Of a stretch of 64,000 nt of DNA, positions 56,456 to 64,000 are shown one piece after another. The notes under the pieces are model-generated. The model ran no database searches and had not been told where the DNA came from. It was given only the letters and a program-made list of their open reading frames with translations. Within the stretch, counting starts at the first letter, position 1. Every line of letters begins with the position of its first letter. Source of the DNA: Alphaproteobacteria bacterium (lineage in GTDB: Bacteria; Myxococcota_A; UBA796; GCA-2862545). Made by a program: the position numbers and the translations under genes. The stretch spans positions 1-64,000 of the forward strand of contig JACKEP010000012.1 in the NCBI GenBank assembly GCA_020632915.1, given 5' to 3'.

Positions 56456-59344
56456 GTGGACCCCACCGTCGCCGTCGACGTTCTCGCCTTCGAGCGTGTG
56501 GTCCGTCCGCTGCGCCGGCTGCTGGCGCGCGGCGCGTCCGATCGCGCCGCGGCCGAGCCGATGTTCGCGGCGAACTGCGGTCGCCTCGCCGAGCGCCTGC
56601 GGACCGTGCCGCTGCCCGCGCCGCTGGACGCTTCGGTCGACGAGCTGCTGGCGCAGTTCGACGGGATCGACGCCCTGGGCGAGGCCGACGCGGACGGGGC
56701 GGCGCGAGCCGAGCGGCTCGACCGCGCGTGGCAGGTGCTCCAGCGGGTCGACGGCATCCTGGGCCTGCCGCTCGACGACGCGGCGCTGTGGCCGCTGCCG
56801 CCACGCCGTCCCCGGTTCCGTGACCGTCCCGAGCCGGTCGAGGCTCCCACGCCCGACGCCGACCCGGCGCCGGACGCAGCCCCCGACGAGGCCGCAGGCG
56901 CCGTGTCGCCGTCGGCGGACGACGCCGGCCGGCGGGGCCGTGGACGCGGGCGCAAGGGACGCCTGCGCGGCAAGCGCACCGGCGACCGCACCCCCCAGAC
57001 CGTGGTGGTCAAGGACACCCCACGCGCCGAGGCAGCCACGCCCGCGGTGCGCAAGGTGCTCGCCGGCGCCCGCTGGGACACGGCCGTCGCCGATCTCGAG
57101 GTCGACGACGACCTGAGTGAAGCCGCCGGCGCCGTCGGCCTCGACACGGTGCTCGACGTGCTGTCGCGCGCGCCGCTGGGCCACGACACCTGGTCGCCCA
57201 TCCACGGTGCCGGACGCTCGTTGCCCGCGGGCGAGGTCGCGGTGGGCGGACGGGTGCGGGTCCGCACCACGCTGTGCCGTCCCGACGGCACGCTGGAGCC
57301 CGCCGTGCTCCTCAAGGGCGCCGGCCCGCTGCGCGTCCTATGGCACCGGCCGTTCAGCGGCACCGATCTCGAGCGCCTCGTCGTCGGACAGAAGGTGGTG
57401 GTCACGGGGGTCGTCGACCCAGCGCCCGAGGGGCAGGACGCGTCGGAGCCCGTGGAGGCGTCGGCGGCTGTCGACCACGGCGACGACGACGCGATCGACC
57501 TGCCCGACGACGCGATCGACGTGCTGGAGTCGATCGACGACGTCGACGATCTCGACGCCCTGCTGGAGGTCGACGGCGCACCGCCGGTGTCGGCCGACGA
57601 TCCCACCGACCCCGTGGTCCGCCGTGCACCCGTGCGTCGCCTGCTGCGCGACGGGCGCCTCGCCGTGGGCGCCAACGGTCAGGCGTGGCGTGCCCACTAC
57701 GGCCTGGGCGACGCCGACGCCGACGTGGGCGAGCTCATCGCGTGGATGCTCCCGTCCGTCGACGACCTGGAGGAGCCGCTTCCCGGTCGGGTGCTCACCC
57801 GCCGGAGCCTGGTGCGGCTCGATCAGGCGGTGTCGGCGCTGCATCCTCCGGGCGACCACGGCGCGGCGCGCACGCGCCTGGCGTTCGACGAGGCCCTGGT
57901 CGTCGAGCTCGGCTTGTCCCAGGCCCGGTTCGCCGAAGCCGGTGAGCGCGGGGTCAGCCACGCCGTGCCCCACCAGCACACCGGGGAGCTGGGGCTGCGG
58001 CAGCTCGCCGATCCGCTCGACGACGATCAGCAGGTGGCCTTCGAGGCGATCAAGCGCGACCTCCGCGGTCCGGCGCCGATGTCGCGCGTGCTCTGCGGGC
58101 CCGTCGCCAGCACCGTCGCCGACGTCGCACTCCACGCCCTGCTCACGGTCGCCGAGGGTCGCACCCAGGTGCTCGTGGTCACCAGCGACGCGCCCTCTGC
58201 CCAGGTCGTCCACGATCGCTTCGAGGCCGTCCTGCGCACCTACGGCGTCACGCCGCTGCTCGTGGCCGGGGAGCCCCGACGCGCCGATCGCGAGGCCCTG
58301 CGCCGTGGCGAGATCAGCGTCGTGTTCGGGCCGCCGGCGGTGCTCGATCAGGGCCTGGAGTGGCGCCGCCTCGGCCTGGTGCTCGCCTTCGAGCAGGCCA
58401 CCTACGGCGAGGTCGCGCTGCGCGTCCGCGGGCTACGCTCGCCGCGTCCCGACCTGCTGGTCGTCGCCCACACGCCGCTGCCGGCCCGGGTGCTGCAGGG
58501 GGCCTACGCCGGCTACGACCTGTCGTGGGTGCCGGGCCACGCGCCCGTCGGTTCCGGGACGGTGTGGCGAGAGGGGCAGCGCGAGGAGGCCTACCGGGCG
58601 CTCGGCGAGGCGGTGGCCGCAGGCGGTCAGGCCGTCATCGCCTACCCGCTGCGGCGTGGCGCGGCCGACCTGTTCACGCTGCGTGAGGTCGAGGGGCTCG
58701 TCGCGTCGCTGCAGGAGCAGGTCTTCGCCGGCTCGCGCGTGGCGATCTTCCACGGCGCGCTCACCTCCCGCGAGCGGCTCCAGGCGTGGGCAGACTTCGC
58801 GGAGCGGCGTGCCCAGGTGCTGGTCTGCACCACCACGGTCGAGCAGATGCCGGCGTTCCCGCGGCCGGTGACGGGCCTGGTCGAGCACGCCGATCGCCTC
58901 GACCCGCAGCGCCTGCTGGCCCTGCGCGGCTGCGTCGGCGCGGCTGGTCACCTCCACCTCGTCGTGGGCAACGAGCCCGATCCGGTGGGTGCGGCGTTCG
59001 TGGGCGCACTGGCTGCGGGGGCCGACGACGTCGACGCCATCGCGCTGCACGCCCCTGGCTTCGAGGTGGCAGCGGCGTGCGGGCCACCGGTGCGCCCGGC
59101 GTTCCGCTGGTTCGACGAGGCCACCGACCTGCCGCTGCTCGTCGCGGCGCGCGCCGAGGCTCACGCCCTGCTCACCGAGGACGCCGGGCTCAAGCAAGGC
59201 AACGGGCCTCGCGTCGCGCGGCTCGTGCAGGCCGCGTGGGGTGGACTGATGGGGGAGGCCGCGTTGCCGCCCGCGTTCGCCCGCAACGCGCCGGCCGGCG
59301 GGGGCGGTGCGCGCAAGAAGCGCAGGCGTCGTCGGCGTCGCTGA
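56456..59344 (+). CDS. RecG-shaped pseudo-helicase (ATPase motifs lost)
   Basis: 962 residues, GTG 56456 with GGAGAGG. Order: helical N-terminus, basic linker, an OB-fold wedge (about 250-320, 'GGRVRVRTTL...VVVTGVV'), then an SF2 helicase body matching RecG throughout. Walker A GDVGSGKT is 'GPVASTVA' (548-555; Lys is V554), DEQHRFG is 'FEQATYG' (645-651), TPIPRTL is 'TPLPARV', and the arginine motif LRGRVGRG is 'LRGCVGAA' (823-830). It cannot hydrolyse ATP by the normal mechanism. The C-terminus is a run of Arg/Lys. It is read with greA. Confidence 0.8.
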   Translation: MDPTVAVDVLAFERVVRPLRRLLARGASDRAAAEPMFAANCGRLAERLRTVPLPAPLDASVDELLAQFDGIDALGEADADGAARAERLDRAWQVLQRVDGILGLPLDDAALWPLPPRRPRFRDRPEPVEAPTPDADPAPDAAPDEAAGAVSPSADDAGRRGRGRGRKGRLRGKRTGDRTPQTVVVKDTPRAEAATPAVRKVLAGARWDTAVADLEVDDDLSEAAGAVGLDTVLDVLSRAPLGHDTWSPIHGAGRSLPAGEVAVGGRVRVRTTLCRPDGTLEPAVLLKGAGPLRVLWHRPFSGTDLERLVVGQKVVVTGVVDPAPEGQDASEPVEASAAVDHGDDDAIDLPDDAIDVLESIDDVDDLDALLEVDGAPPVSADDPTDPVVRRAPVRRLLRDGRLAVGANGQAWRAHYGLGDADADVGELIAWMLPSVDDLEEPLPGRVLTRRSLVRLDQAVSALHPPGDHGAARTRLAFDEALVVELGLSQARFAEAGERGVSHAVPHQHTGELGLRQLADPLDDDQQVAFEAIKRDLRGPAPMSRVLCGPVASTVADVALHALLTVAEGRTQVLVVTSDAPSAQVVHDRFEAVLRTYGVTPLLVAGEPRRADREALRRGEISVVFGPPAVLDQGLEWRRLGLVLAFEQATYGEVALRVRGLRSPRPDLLVVAHTPLPARVLQGAYAGYDLSWVPGHAPVGSGTVWREGQREEAYRALGEAVAAGGQAVIAYPLRRGAADLFTLREVEGLVASLQEQVFAGSRVAIFHGALTSRERLQAWADFAERRAQVLVCTTTVEQMPAFPRPVTGLVEHADRLDPQRLLALRGCVGAAGHLHLVVGNEPDPVGAAFVGALAAGADDVDAIALHAPGFEVAAACGPPVRPAFRWFDEATDLPLLVAARAEAHALLTEDAGLKQGNGPRVARLVQAAWGGLMGEAALPPAFARNAPAGGGGARKKRRRRRRR

Positions 59345-59350
59345 CCGGCG

Positions 59351-60277
59351 TCAGCCGGTGGCGGCATCCGCACCGTGCGCCACGGTGGGGGGGCGCAGGT
59401 CGAGGCGCTCGTCGAGGAAGCGCGCCAGCCGCAGGTTGATCGTCTCGGGGTGCTCGACGATCGCGGCGTGGCTGCCCTCGGCGAGGATGGTGAGCTCGGC
59501 GTCGGGGATCGAGGCGGCCATGTGCTTCGAGCAGCGCAGCGGCGTGAACAGGTCGTACTCGCCGCCGAACACCAGCGTCGGCACGCGGATGTCGGGGAGG
59601 TGATCCTCGAGGTCGTGGTTGGCCATCCGGTCGAGCATCGCCAGGAACACCCGCGGCTGGATGTGCTCGAGGTGGTCCATGTAGTGGTCCATGTCGACGC
59701 GGGCCGCGTAGTAGCGGTCGACCATGCCGGTCATGCGGCTGAACGCGAACGCGATGGGTGAGGCGTACAGCGGCAGGAGGAAGCGGAAGCTCGACCGGCC
59801 GCCGAGGCGCGCGATGCGGTTGACCCAGTCGAAGATCTGGCGGGAACGCCCGTAGTCCATGAACGTGTCCATGGCGCGCCCGTAGGTGCCGAACATCGGG
59901 ATCAGGGCGCGGATGCGCTCGGGGTGCTGCTTGTGGGCCTCGAGGATGACCTGGCAGCCCATCGAGTGGCCGAGGAGCACCACCGGCTCGTCGACGTGCA
60001 GCGCGTCGAGGACGGTGAACAGGTCCTTCGCGTTGCGCTCCATCGACAGGTCGGTGTGGTCGGGGTCGCGGGGGACCGTGGACCGGCCGTGGCCGCGGTA
60101 GTCCCACAGCACCACCCGACACCAGTCGCGGAAGGCCAGCGCCACGTACTTCCAGAAGAACGTGGACACGCCGATGCCGTTGCAGCACACCAGCACCGGG
60201 CCGTGGTCGCCCAGCACCCGGTAGTACAGCTCCTGGCCGTCGTCGGTGCGGGCGAAGCCGGTGGTGACGTCAGGCAC
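59351..60277 (-). CDS. Alpha/beta hydrolase
   Basis: 308 residues, cytoplasmic. 'CCNGIGVSTFFWKY' (oxyanion), 'LGHSMGCQVIL' (nucleophile Ser), 'GGEYDLFTP' (acid) and 'EGSHAAIVEHPE' (His) give a complete triad. A helical cap lies at about 150-220. It resembles epoxide-hydrolase/haloalkane/ester-type enzymes; the substrate is unknown. Confidence 0.85.
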   Translation of the reverse strand: MPDVTTGFARTDDGQELYYRVLGDHGPVLVCCNGIGVSTFFWKYVALAFRDWCRVVLWDYRGHGRSTVPRDPDHTDLSMERNAKDLFTVLDALHVDEPVVLLGHSMGCQVILEAHKQHPERIRALIPMFGTYGRAMDTFMDYGRSRQIFDWVNRIARLGGRSSFRFLLPLYASPIAFAFSRMTGMVDRYYAARVDMDHYMDHLEHIQPRVFLAMLDRMANHDLEDHLPDIRVPTLVFGGEYDLFTPLRCSKHMAASIPDAELTILAEGSHAAIVEHPETINLRLARFLDERLDLRPPTVAHGADAATG

Positions 60278-60375
60278 GGGCGGGGTCCTCGGTGGCAGCG
60301 CGTGGGGACGCCGCCCACAAACACGTGACCCCGGCCTGGGCCGGGGTCAGCGTCCGATCGCGTCGGAAGGGGACA

Positions 60376-60448
60376 TGGAGCATAGGGGAGTCGAACCCCT
60401 GACCTCAGCAATGCGAATGCTGCGCTCTCCCAACTGAGCTAATGCCCC
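60376..60448 (-). tRNA. tRNA-Ala (anticodon CGC)
   Basis: 73 nt. Acceptor GGGGCAT pairs with ATGCTCC (one G-T), anticodon stem CAGCA/TGCTG around loop TTCGCAT (anticodon CGC, reads GCG), T-arm AGGGG-TTCGACT-CCCCT. CCA is not encoded. Confidence 0.94.
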
Positions 60449-60520
60449 GAAGTGGCACGTCTCCGCGCCGGGCGGTCTCTAACCGTGTGTGCGGCCCGTG
60501 CAAGCGCCGCACTGTCGCGT

Positions 60521-61342
60521 TCACTCGCCGATGGCGGACGCCGCCAGCCACTCCTCGACGTGGGCCACGACGCTCTCGCGCAGCGCGTGCACCAGCTGCG
60601 GCCGATCGTCGGCGTAGCGCTCCAGGTTCTGGCGGTAGAGCAGGATCGCAGGGGGGAACCCGCTCATCGCCCCCGCGGGCGAGAGCTCGGGCGGGGACGG
60701 GTAGGAGACGTGGCCGAGCAGCTCGGCCGGGGACGCCGGCGGCTCGTAGGCCTCGCAGGTCTCGAGCTCGGGCAGCTCGAGGATGACCACCGGCGTGGCG
60801 TCGATCCATGCGGCGACGCTGCCGCCGGCCTCGGTGGCCGCCTCGTGCAGCAAGGCGCGGACGGCGTCGTCGTCGAGGGCGCGGGGCAGCGGGTAGCGCT
60901 CGGACAGGCGCCAGGCGCGGACGTAGTCGCGGTGGGCGCCCAGGACGTCGCCCCGACGCTCCCGCAGCATCGCGCGGCCATAGTAGGCGTCGGCGTTGTC
61001 GTCGCGCAGGCGCAGCGCCCGCGCATGGCAGCGCCCGGCCTCGTCGAGGCGACCCTGCTCGAACATCACCGTGCCCAGGCCGCTCCACGCCTCGGAGTGG
61101 GCCGGATCGAGCTGCACCACGCGCCGGTAGACCTCCTCTGCCTCCTCCGCGTCGCGCAGGTCGCGCAGCGCCTCGGCCTCCAGGAACATGGCGTCGGCGT
61201 GATCGGGGACGTGCGACAGCACCTGGCGACAGATCTCCAGGGTGGTCTCGGGGCGTCCTTCGACGAGCGCGGTCTCGGCCTGATGGAGCAGATCCGCCTC
61301 GGTGGCCGGATCGGGGGCATGGGAGCCAGGCGGCATCGTCAT
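60521..61342 (-). CDS. TPR protein with degenerate metallopeptidase-like tail
   Basis: 273 residues. About four TPR units run through residues 15-150 ('AMFLEAEALRDLRDAEEAEEVYRRVVQLDP' and following). The C-terminal 'AILLYRQNLERYADD...ALRESVVAHVEEWL' matches the zincin-like MMP-37/DUF1025 peptidase core, but the catalytic HExxH is replaced by 'HVEEW', so the activity is probably lost. ATG 61342 overlaps the stop of the upstream J-like gene (ATGA). Confidence 0.65.
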   Translation of the reverse strand: MTMPPGSHAPDPATEADLLHQAETALVEGRPETTLEICRQVLSHVPDHADAMFLEAEALRDLRDAEEAEEVYRRVVQLDPAHSEAWSGLGTVMFEQGRLDEAGRCHARALRLRDDNADAYYGRAMLRERRGDVLGAHRDYVRAWRLSERYPLPRALDDDAVRALLHEAATEAGGSVAAWIDATPVVILELPELETCEAYEPPASPAELLGHVSYPSPPELSPAGAMSGFPPAILLYRQNLERYADDRPQLVHALRESVVAHVEEWLAASAIGE

Positions 61343-62628
61343 GGAGGGGTGCCCTGGGGTGGGGGGATGGTGTACCGGTGCAGCGCCGGCAGGCCGTCGC
61401 GGGTGGGCGGGAAGTCGAGGTTGACGAGCGCCTGCCGCACGCACGCTTCCGACTCGGGGGAGCCGACGCCGCCGAACGAGAACCCCGTGGGGCGCCCGAG
61501 GCCATCCGTGTGCACGTCGACGTAGCTCGGCAAGGGGGCGTAGGCGGCCTCGAAGCACACGGCGGCCGTGGGGATCTGGGAGATGTGCCCCACGCTCGAC
61601 GGGCCTCGGGCGGTGGCGGTGACGGTGGTGGTGGTGCCGAGGAGCCAGCCCGTGGCGAGCAGCGCCACGGCGCCGGCCAGGAGCGCAGCGGTCTCGATCC
61701 GCCGGTGCCAGGGCGTGCCAGCGCGGCGGATCCGCAGCGGGATGACGTGCTGCTCGTGGCTGTTCGACAGCGTGAGCGTGACCGTGAGCGTGTGCTGCCG
61801 CACGAGGCGCGGGTCGACGTGCACGGCCAGCGTGTGACGACCGGGGCCGACGGACACCATGCGCTCGGGCTGGGTGGTGACGGCAGGGTGGTCGACCGAC
61901 AGCGTGGCGCGCCAGCGACCCTTGCCGCGCACCACCAACGGGATCGACAGCACCGCGGTCTGCTGGCCGTCGAGCAGGATCTCGCGCACGTCGGGACCGG
62001 GCAGCTCCGCGTGGATGGCGAGGTCGTCCGTGCTCGGGTCGTGCGCCGGGCCGGGCAGCGACGGGCCGACGTCGTCGTCGACCAGCTCGTCGGGGTCGGG
62101 GGCCGATCGACCCGAGGCGCCCACGCCGATCGGGGCGCCGGGTGGCGGGGCGTGGGGGTCGATCGACTCGCGACGCGAGCGATCGTAGTTGGCGCGGTTG
62201 AGCGGGTCGCCGAGCACGCGCCACGCCTGGGCGACGATCGGATCGACGTCCTCTCCGCGCTGCTGCACCTGGCGCCACGCGCGCTCGATGGCGGCGTAGG
62301 TGGCGCCGGGCTGCACGCCGAGCACCTGGTAGTAGTCCGGCGTGTCGGCGCCGAAGGCCCGGTCGACGGCTACCGTGCGCCCGATCCGATCGCGGATCAG
62401 CGCGTAGATGTCGAGGAACAGCTCCGCCTCACGCGCCCGCAGCGGATCCGAGAGAGCGGCCTCCAGCTCGCGCCGCTTGCGCTCCAGCAGCACCAGCGCC
62501 TCCTTGGGCTGCATGCCGGGCGCGATCCCCAGGTAGGTCTCGATGTCCGGCGTGCCTGCGATGCGGCAGAGCACGCGGAGGGGATCGTGGCGGTGTCGCT
62601 GGATGGTCGGGCGGGCCACCGAGGGCAC
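61339..62628 (-). CDS. Membrane protein with two J-like repeats lacking HPD
   Basis: 429 residues. Residues 98-150 ('DYYQVLGVQPGATYAAIERAWRQ...ANYDR') follow the J-domain helices, but the HPD loop is deleted; residues 31-80 look like a second, more diverged copy. A long acidic linker, a beta-rich domain of about 100 residues, a membrane helix at about 312-332 and a C-terminal AgmX/TonB-like domain follow. GTG 62628 is the likely start. It overlaps the TPR gene below. Confidence 0.6.
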   Translation of the reverse strand: MPSVARPTIQRHRHDPLRVLCRIAGTPDIETYLGIAPGMQPKEALVLLERKRRELEAALSDPLRAREAELFLDIYALIRDRIGRTVAVDRAFGADTPDYYQVLGVQPGATYAAIERAWRQVQQRGEDVDPIVAQAWRVLGDPLNRANYDRSRRESIDPHAPPPGAPIGVGASGRSAPDPDELVDDDVGPSLPGPAHDPSTDDLAIHAELPGPDVREILLDGQQTAVLSIPLVVRGKGRWRATLSVDHPAVTTQPERMVSVGPGRHTLAVHVDPRLVRQHTLTVTLTLSNSHEQHVIPLRIRRAGTPWHRRIETAALLAGAVALLATGWLLGTTTTVTATARGPSSVGHISQIPTAAVCFEAAYAPLPSYVDVHTDGLGRPTGFSFGGVGSPESEACVRQALVNLDFPPTRDGLPALHRYTIPPPQGTPP

Positions 62629-62673
62629 CTCGCGCGGGGCGGACCCCGTTCGGGTGGGCGACGCGGCGATGCG

Positions 62674-64000
62674 TCACTTCACGTGCATGGTATCGGACAT
62701 CCGTGCAGCCTGCCGCACGTCGCTCGCCGACATTCCCCCGCGGTACGCGATCTCCACGTCCTGACGGATTCCGCTCTGCACGTCGTGGACGGCAACCTTG
62801 AGGATCTGGTCGACGCCGTAGCTGTAGAGGATCTCGATCGGAGTACCCACGGGGCGTGGGGGGAGGCCCCGCAGCTCGACCACGCCGATGACGGCGACGT
62901 CCTCCCGTCGCGTGCCCCGGCCCTCGGTGACCTCGACGCGGACGGCCGTCATGCCGTGGTAGGCGTAGGTGAACCGCCCCTTGACCTCGCAGGGCACGGG
63001 CGTGCCCTTGGGGATGAGCGGGATCACCCGCACCCGCCGGTCGTGATCGAGCGCGATCAGACCGAGGTCCTGGGTGATGGCGTCGCGGGCGCGGGGCAGG
63101 GGGCCTTCGTGGCCACCGTCGGCCAGGCCGATGATCGCGCGCATCGCCGACGACGACATCGACTCGTCGGCCACGGCCTCGCCGTAGGGCGTCTCGTCGT
63201 CGAGCGTGGGCTCGATGCGCGTGCGCTCGAGCGGCGTGGCGGTGAGCCCGGGGTGCTTGCGGTCGTGGCGCAGCACGGCGAGCAGGCTCGCACCCAGCGC
63301 GATGCACCGATCGGGGTGCTCGGGCAGCATCAGGCGGGCGCCGAACCGCTCGCGCAGGGCCTTCTGGACGTTGGGCAGGAGGGTGCCGCGTCCCACGGCG
63401 ATGCAGGCGATGGCGTCGTCGGCGCGGTGGCCGGCCTCGGACAGCACCTGGTCGATCAGCGTGATGGCCGAGGCGAGCAGGGGGGCCGTGCGCAGGCCGA
63501 ACGTCGCGCGGTCGATCGTGGTGCGGACCTCGACCCCGCCGTAGGCGATGCGCGTGGTGGCGCCGTCGCGGTGGGCCAGCGCGGTGAGCGCGTTGTGGGC
63601 GGCGTCGACGACCTGCTGGGCGAGCATCTCGTCTTCGGTCTCGGTGGAGCCGCCGGCCTCGGCCCGGTAGCGCTCGACGAGCAGGGAGCGCAGACGCAGC
63701 TCGAAGGCGCGCACGCACAGGTCGTAGCGGACCTGCGAGGCGCGCACCGTGAGCATCTCGCGCTCCTTGAGGAGGACGGTGACCTCCAGATCGCGGCCCC
63801 CGAGGTCGAACACGACCACCGGCCCGTCGGCCTCGAGCTGCTGGGCACCCACGCCCAACGCCGCGGCGAGGGGCTGGTTGACGAGGCTGAGCACCTCGAA
63901 GCCGGCGATCCGCGCGGCGTCGACGGCGGCGTTGCGTCGCGCGCTGTCGTACCAGGCCGGCACCGCCAGCACGGCCTTGCGGACGTCGCCACCGCGCAGC
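62674..64000 (-). CDS. DnaK/Hsp70-like protein (5' end beyond the window)
   Basis: At least 442 residues. 'KAVLAVPAWYDSARRNAAVDAARIAGFEVL', 'VVFDLGGRDLEVTVL' and 'CIAVGRGTLLPNVQKAL' are Hsp70 ATPase motifs, though the phosphate loops differ from canonical DnaK. A substrate-binding-like domain follows. The frame continues past 64000 and its start is not visible. It lies directly upstream of the J-like and TPR genes and forms one unit with them. Confidence 0.7.
   Translation of the reverse strand, partial: LRGGDVRKAVLAVPAWYDSARRNAAVDAARIAGFEVLSLVNQPLAAALGVGAQQLEADGPVVVFDLGGRDLEVTVLLKEREMLTVRASQVRYDLCVRAFELRLRSLLVERYRAEAGGSTETEDEMLAQQVVDAAHNALTALAHRDGATTRIAYGGVEVRTTIDRATFGLRTAPLLASAITLIDQVLSEAGHRADDAIACIAVGRGTLLPNVQKALRERFGARLMLPEHPDRCIALGASLLAVLRHDRKHPGLTATPLERTRIEPTLDDETPYGEAVADESMSSSAMRAIIGLADGGHEGPLPRARDAITQDLGLIALDHDRRVRVIPLIPKGTPVPCEVKGRFTYAYHGMTAVRVEVTEGRGTRREDVAVIGVVELRGLPPRPVGTPIEILYSYGVDQILKVAVHDVQSGIRQDVEIAYRGGMSASDVRQAARMSDTMHVK

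Overview
The window is very GC-rich and densely coded. It most resembles a myxobacterium or close relative (Myxococcota / old Deltaproteobacteria). The evidence is several lipoproteins with Asp-Thr-Asp low-complexity linkers, one exported protein with a MYXO-CTERM/GlyGly-CTERM-like tail (Cys/Gly patch, membrane helix, Arg cluster), a complete alternative complex III operon, a split MlaFEE/MCE lipid-transport locus, frequent GTG/TTG starts and many 4-base stop/start overlaps. This placement rests on gene content; no rRNA gene is present.

Layout. 0-19.4 kb is a chromosomal mosaic: acetyltransferases, a ferritin-like protein, DTD lipoproteins, a secreted alpha/beta hydrolase, an XRE regulator beside a peroxiredoxin-like gene with a candidate operator, an exported MYXO-CTERM-like protein, murG, two tandem MlaE-type permeases with an MlaF ATPase facing an MCE (MlaD-type) gene, a YycJ-like metallo-hydrolase, phosphofructokinase and a biliverdin-reductase-like dehydrogenase. 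19.4-27.3 kb is the alternative complex III operon actABCDEF, preceded by a long leader hairpin. 27.4-32.5 kb carries rsmD, an enoyl-CoA hydratase relative, a TrmK-like gene with a TRYCO1-like protein, a cyclic-nucleotide-binding protein and tRNA-Ala(GGC).

32,526-46,804 is an integrated mobile element of about 14.3 kb. It is bounded by a perfect 56-bp direct repeat that is the 3' part of tRNA-Leu(TAA); the intact tRNA is restored at the right end beside a tyrosine integrase. The element carries a block of small genes (an M41-like peptidase and a ribbon-helix-helix protein among them), a palindrome-rich control region, a primase-polymerase with a 23-bp perfect inverted repeat inside its coding sequence, an Mrr-like nuclease, a remnant of a phage-like large protein, beta-rich and holin-like small proteins and a regulator with a duplicated helix-turn-helix. 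No capsid, terminase, portal or helicase gene is recognisable. It is probably a satellite-like or strongly reduced prophage-derived element.

46.8-64 kb returns to the chromosome: a TlpA-like thioredoxin, rpsU, holA, rpsT, ugd, lepA, greA and, directly after greA, a 962-residue RecG-shaped protein in which every ATPase motif is destroyed. At the right edge is an operon of a DnaK-like chaperone, a membrane protein with J-like repeats lacking HPD, and a TPR protein with a degenerate metallopeptidase-like tail.

The observations most worth following are the dead RecG paralogue, the PrimPol element with its internal inverted repeat, and the divergent Hsp70/J-like/TPR operon.
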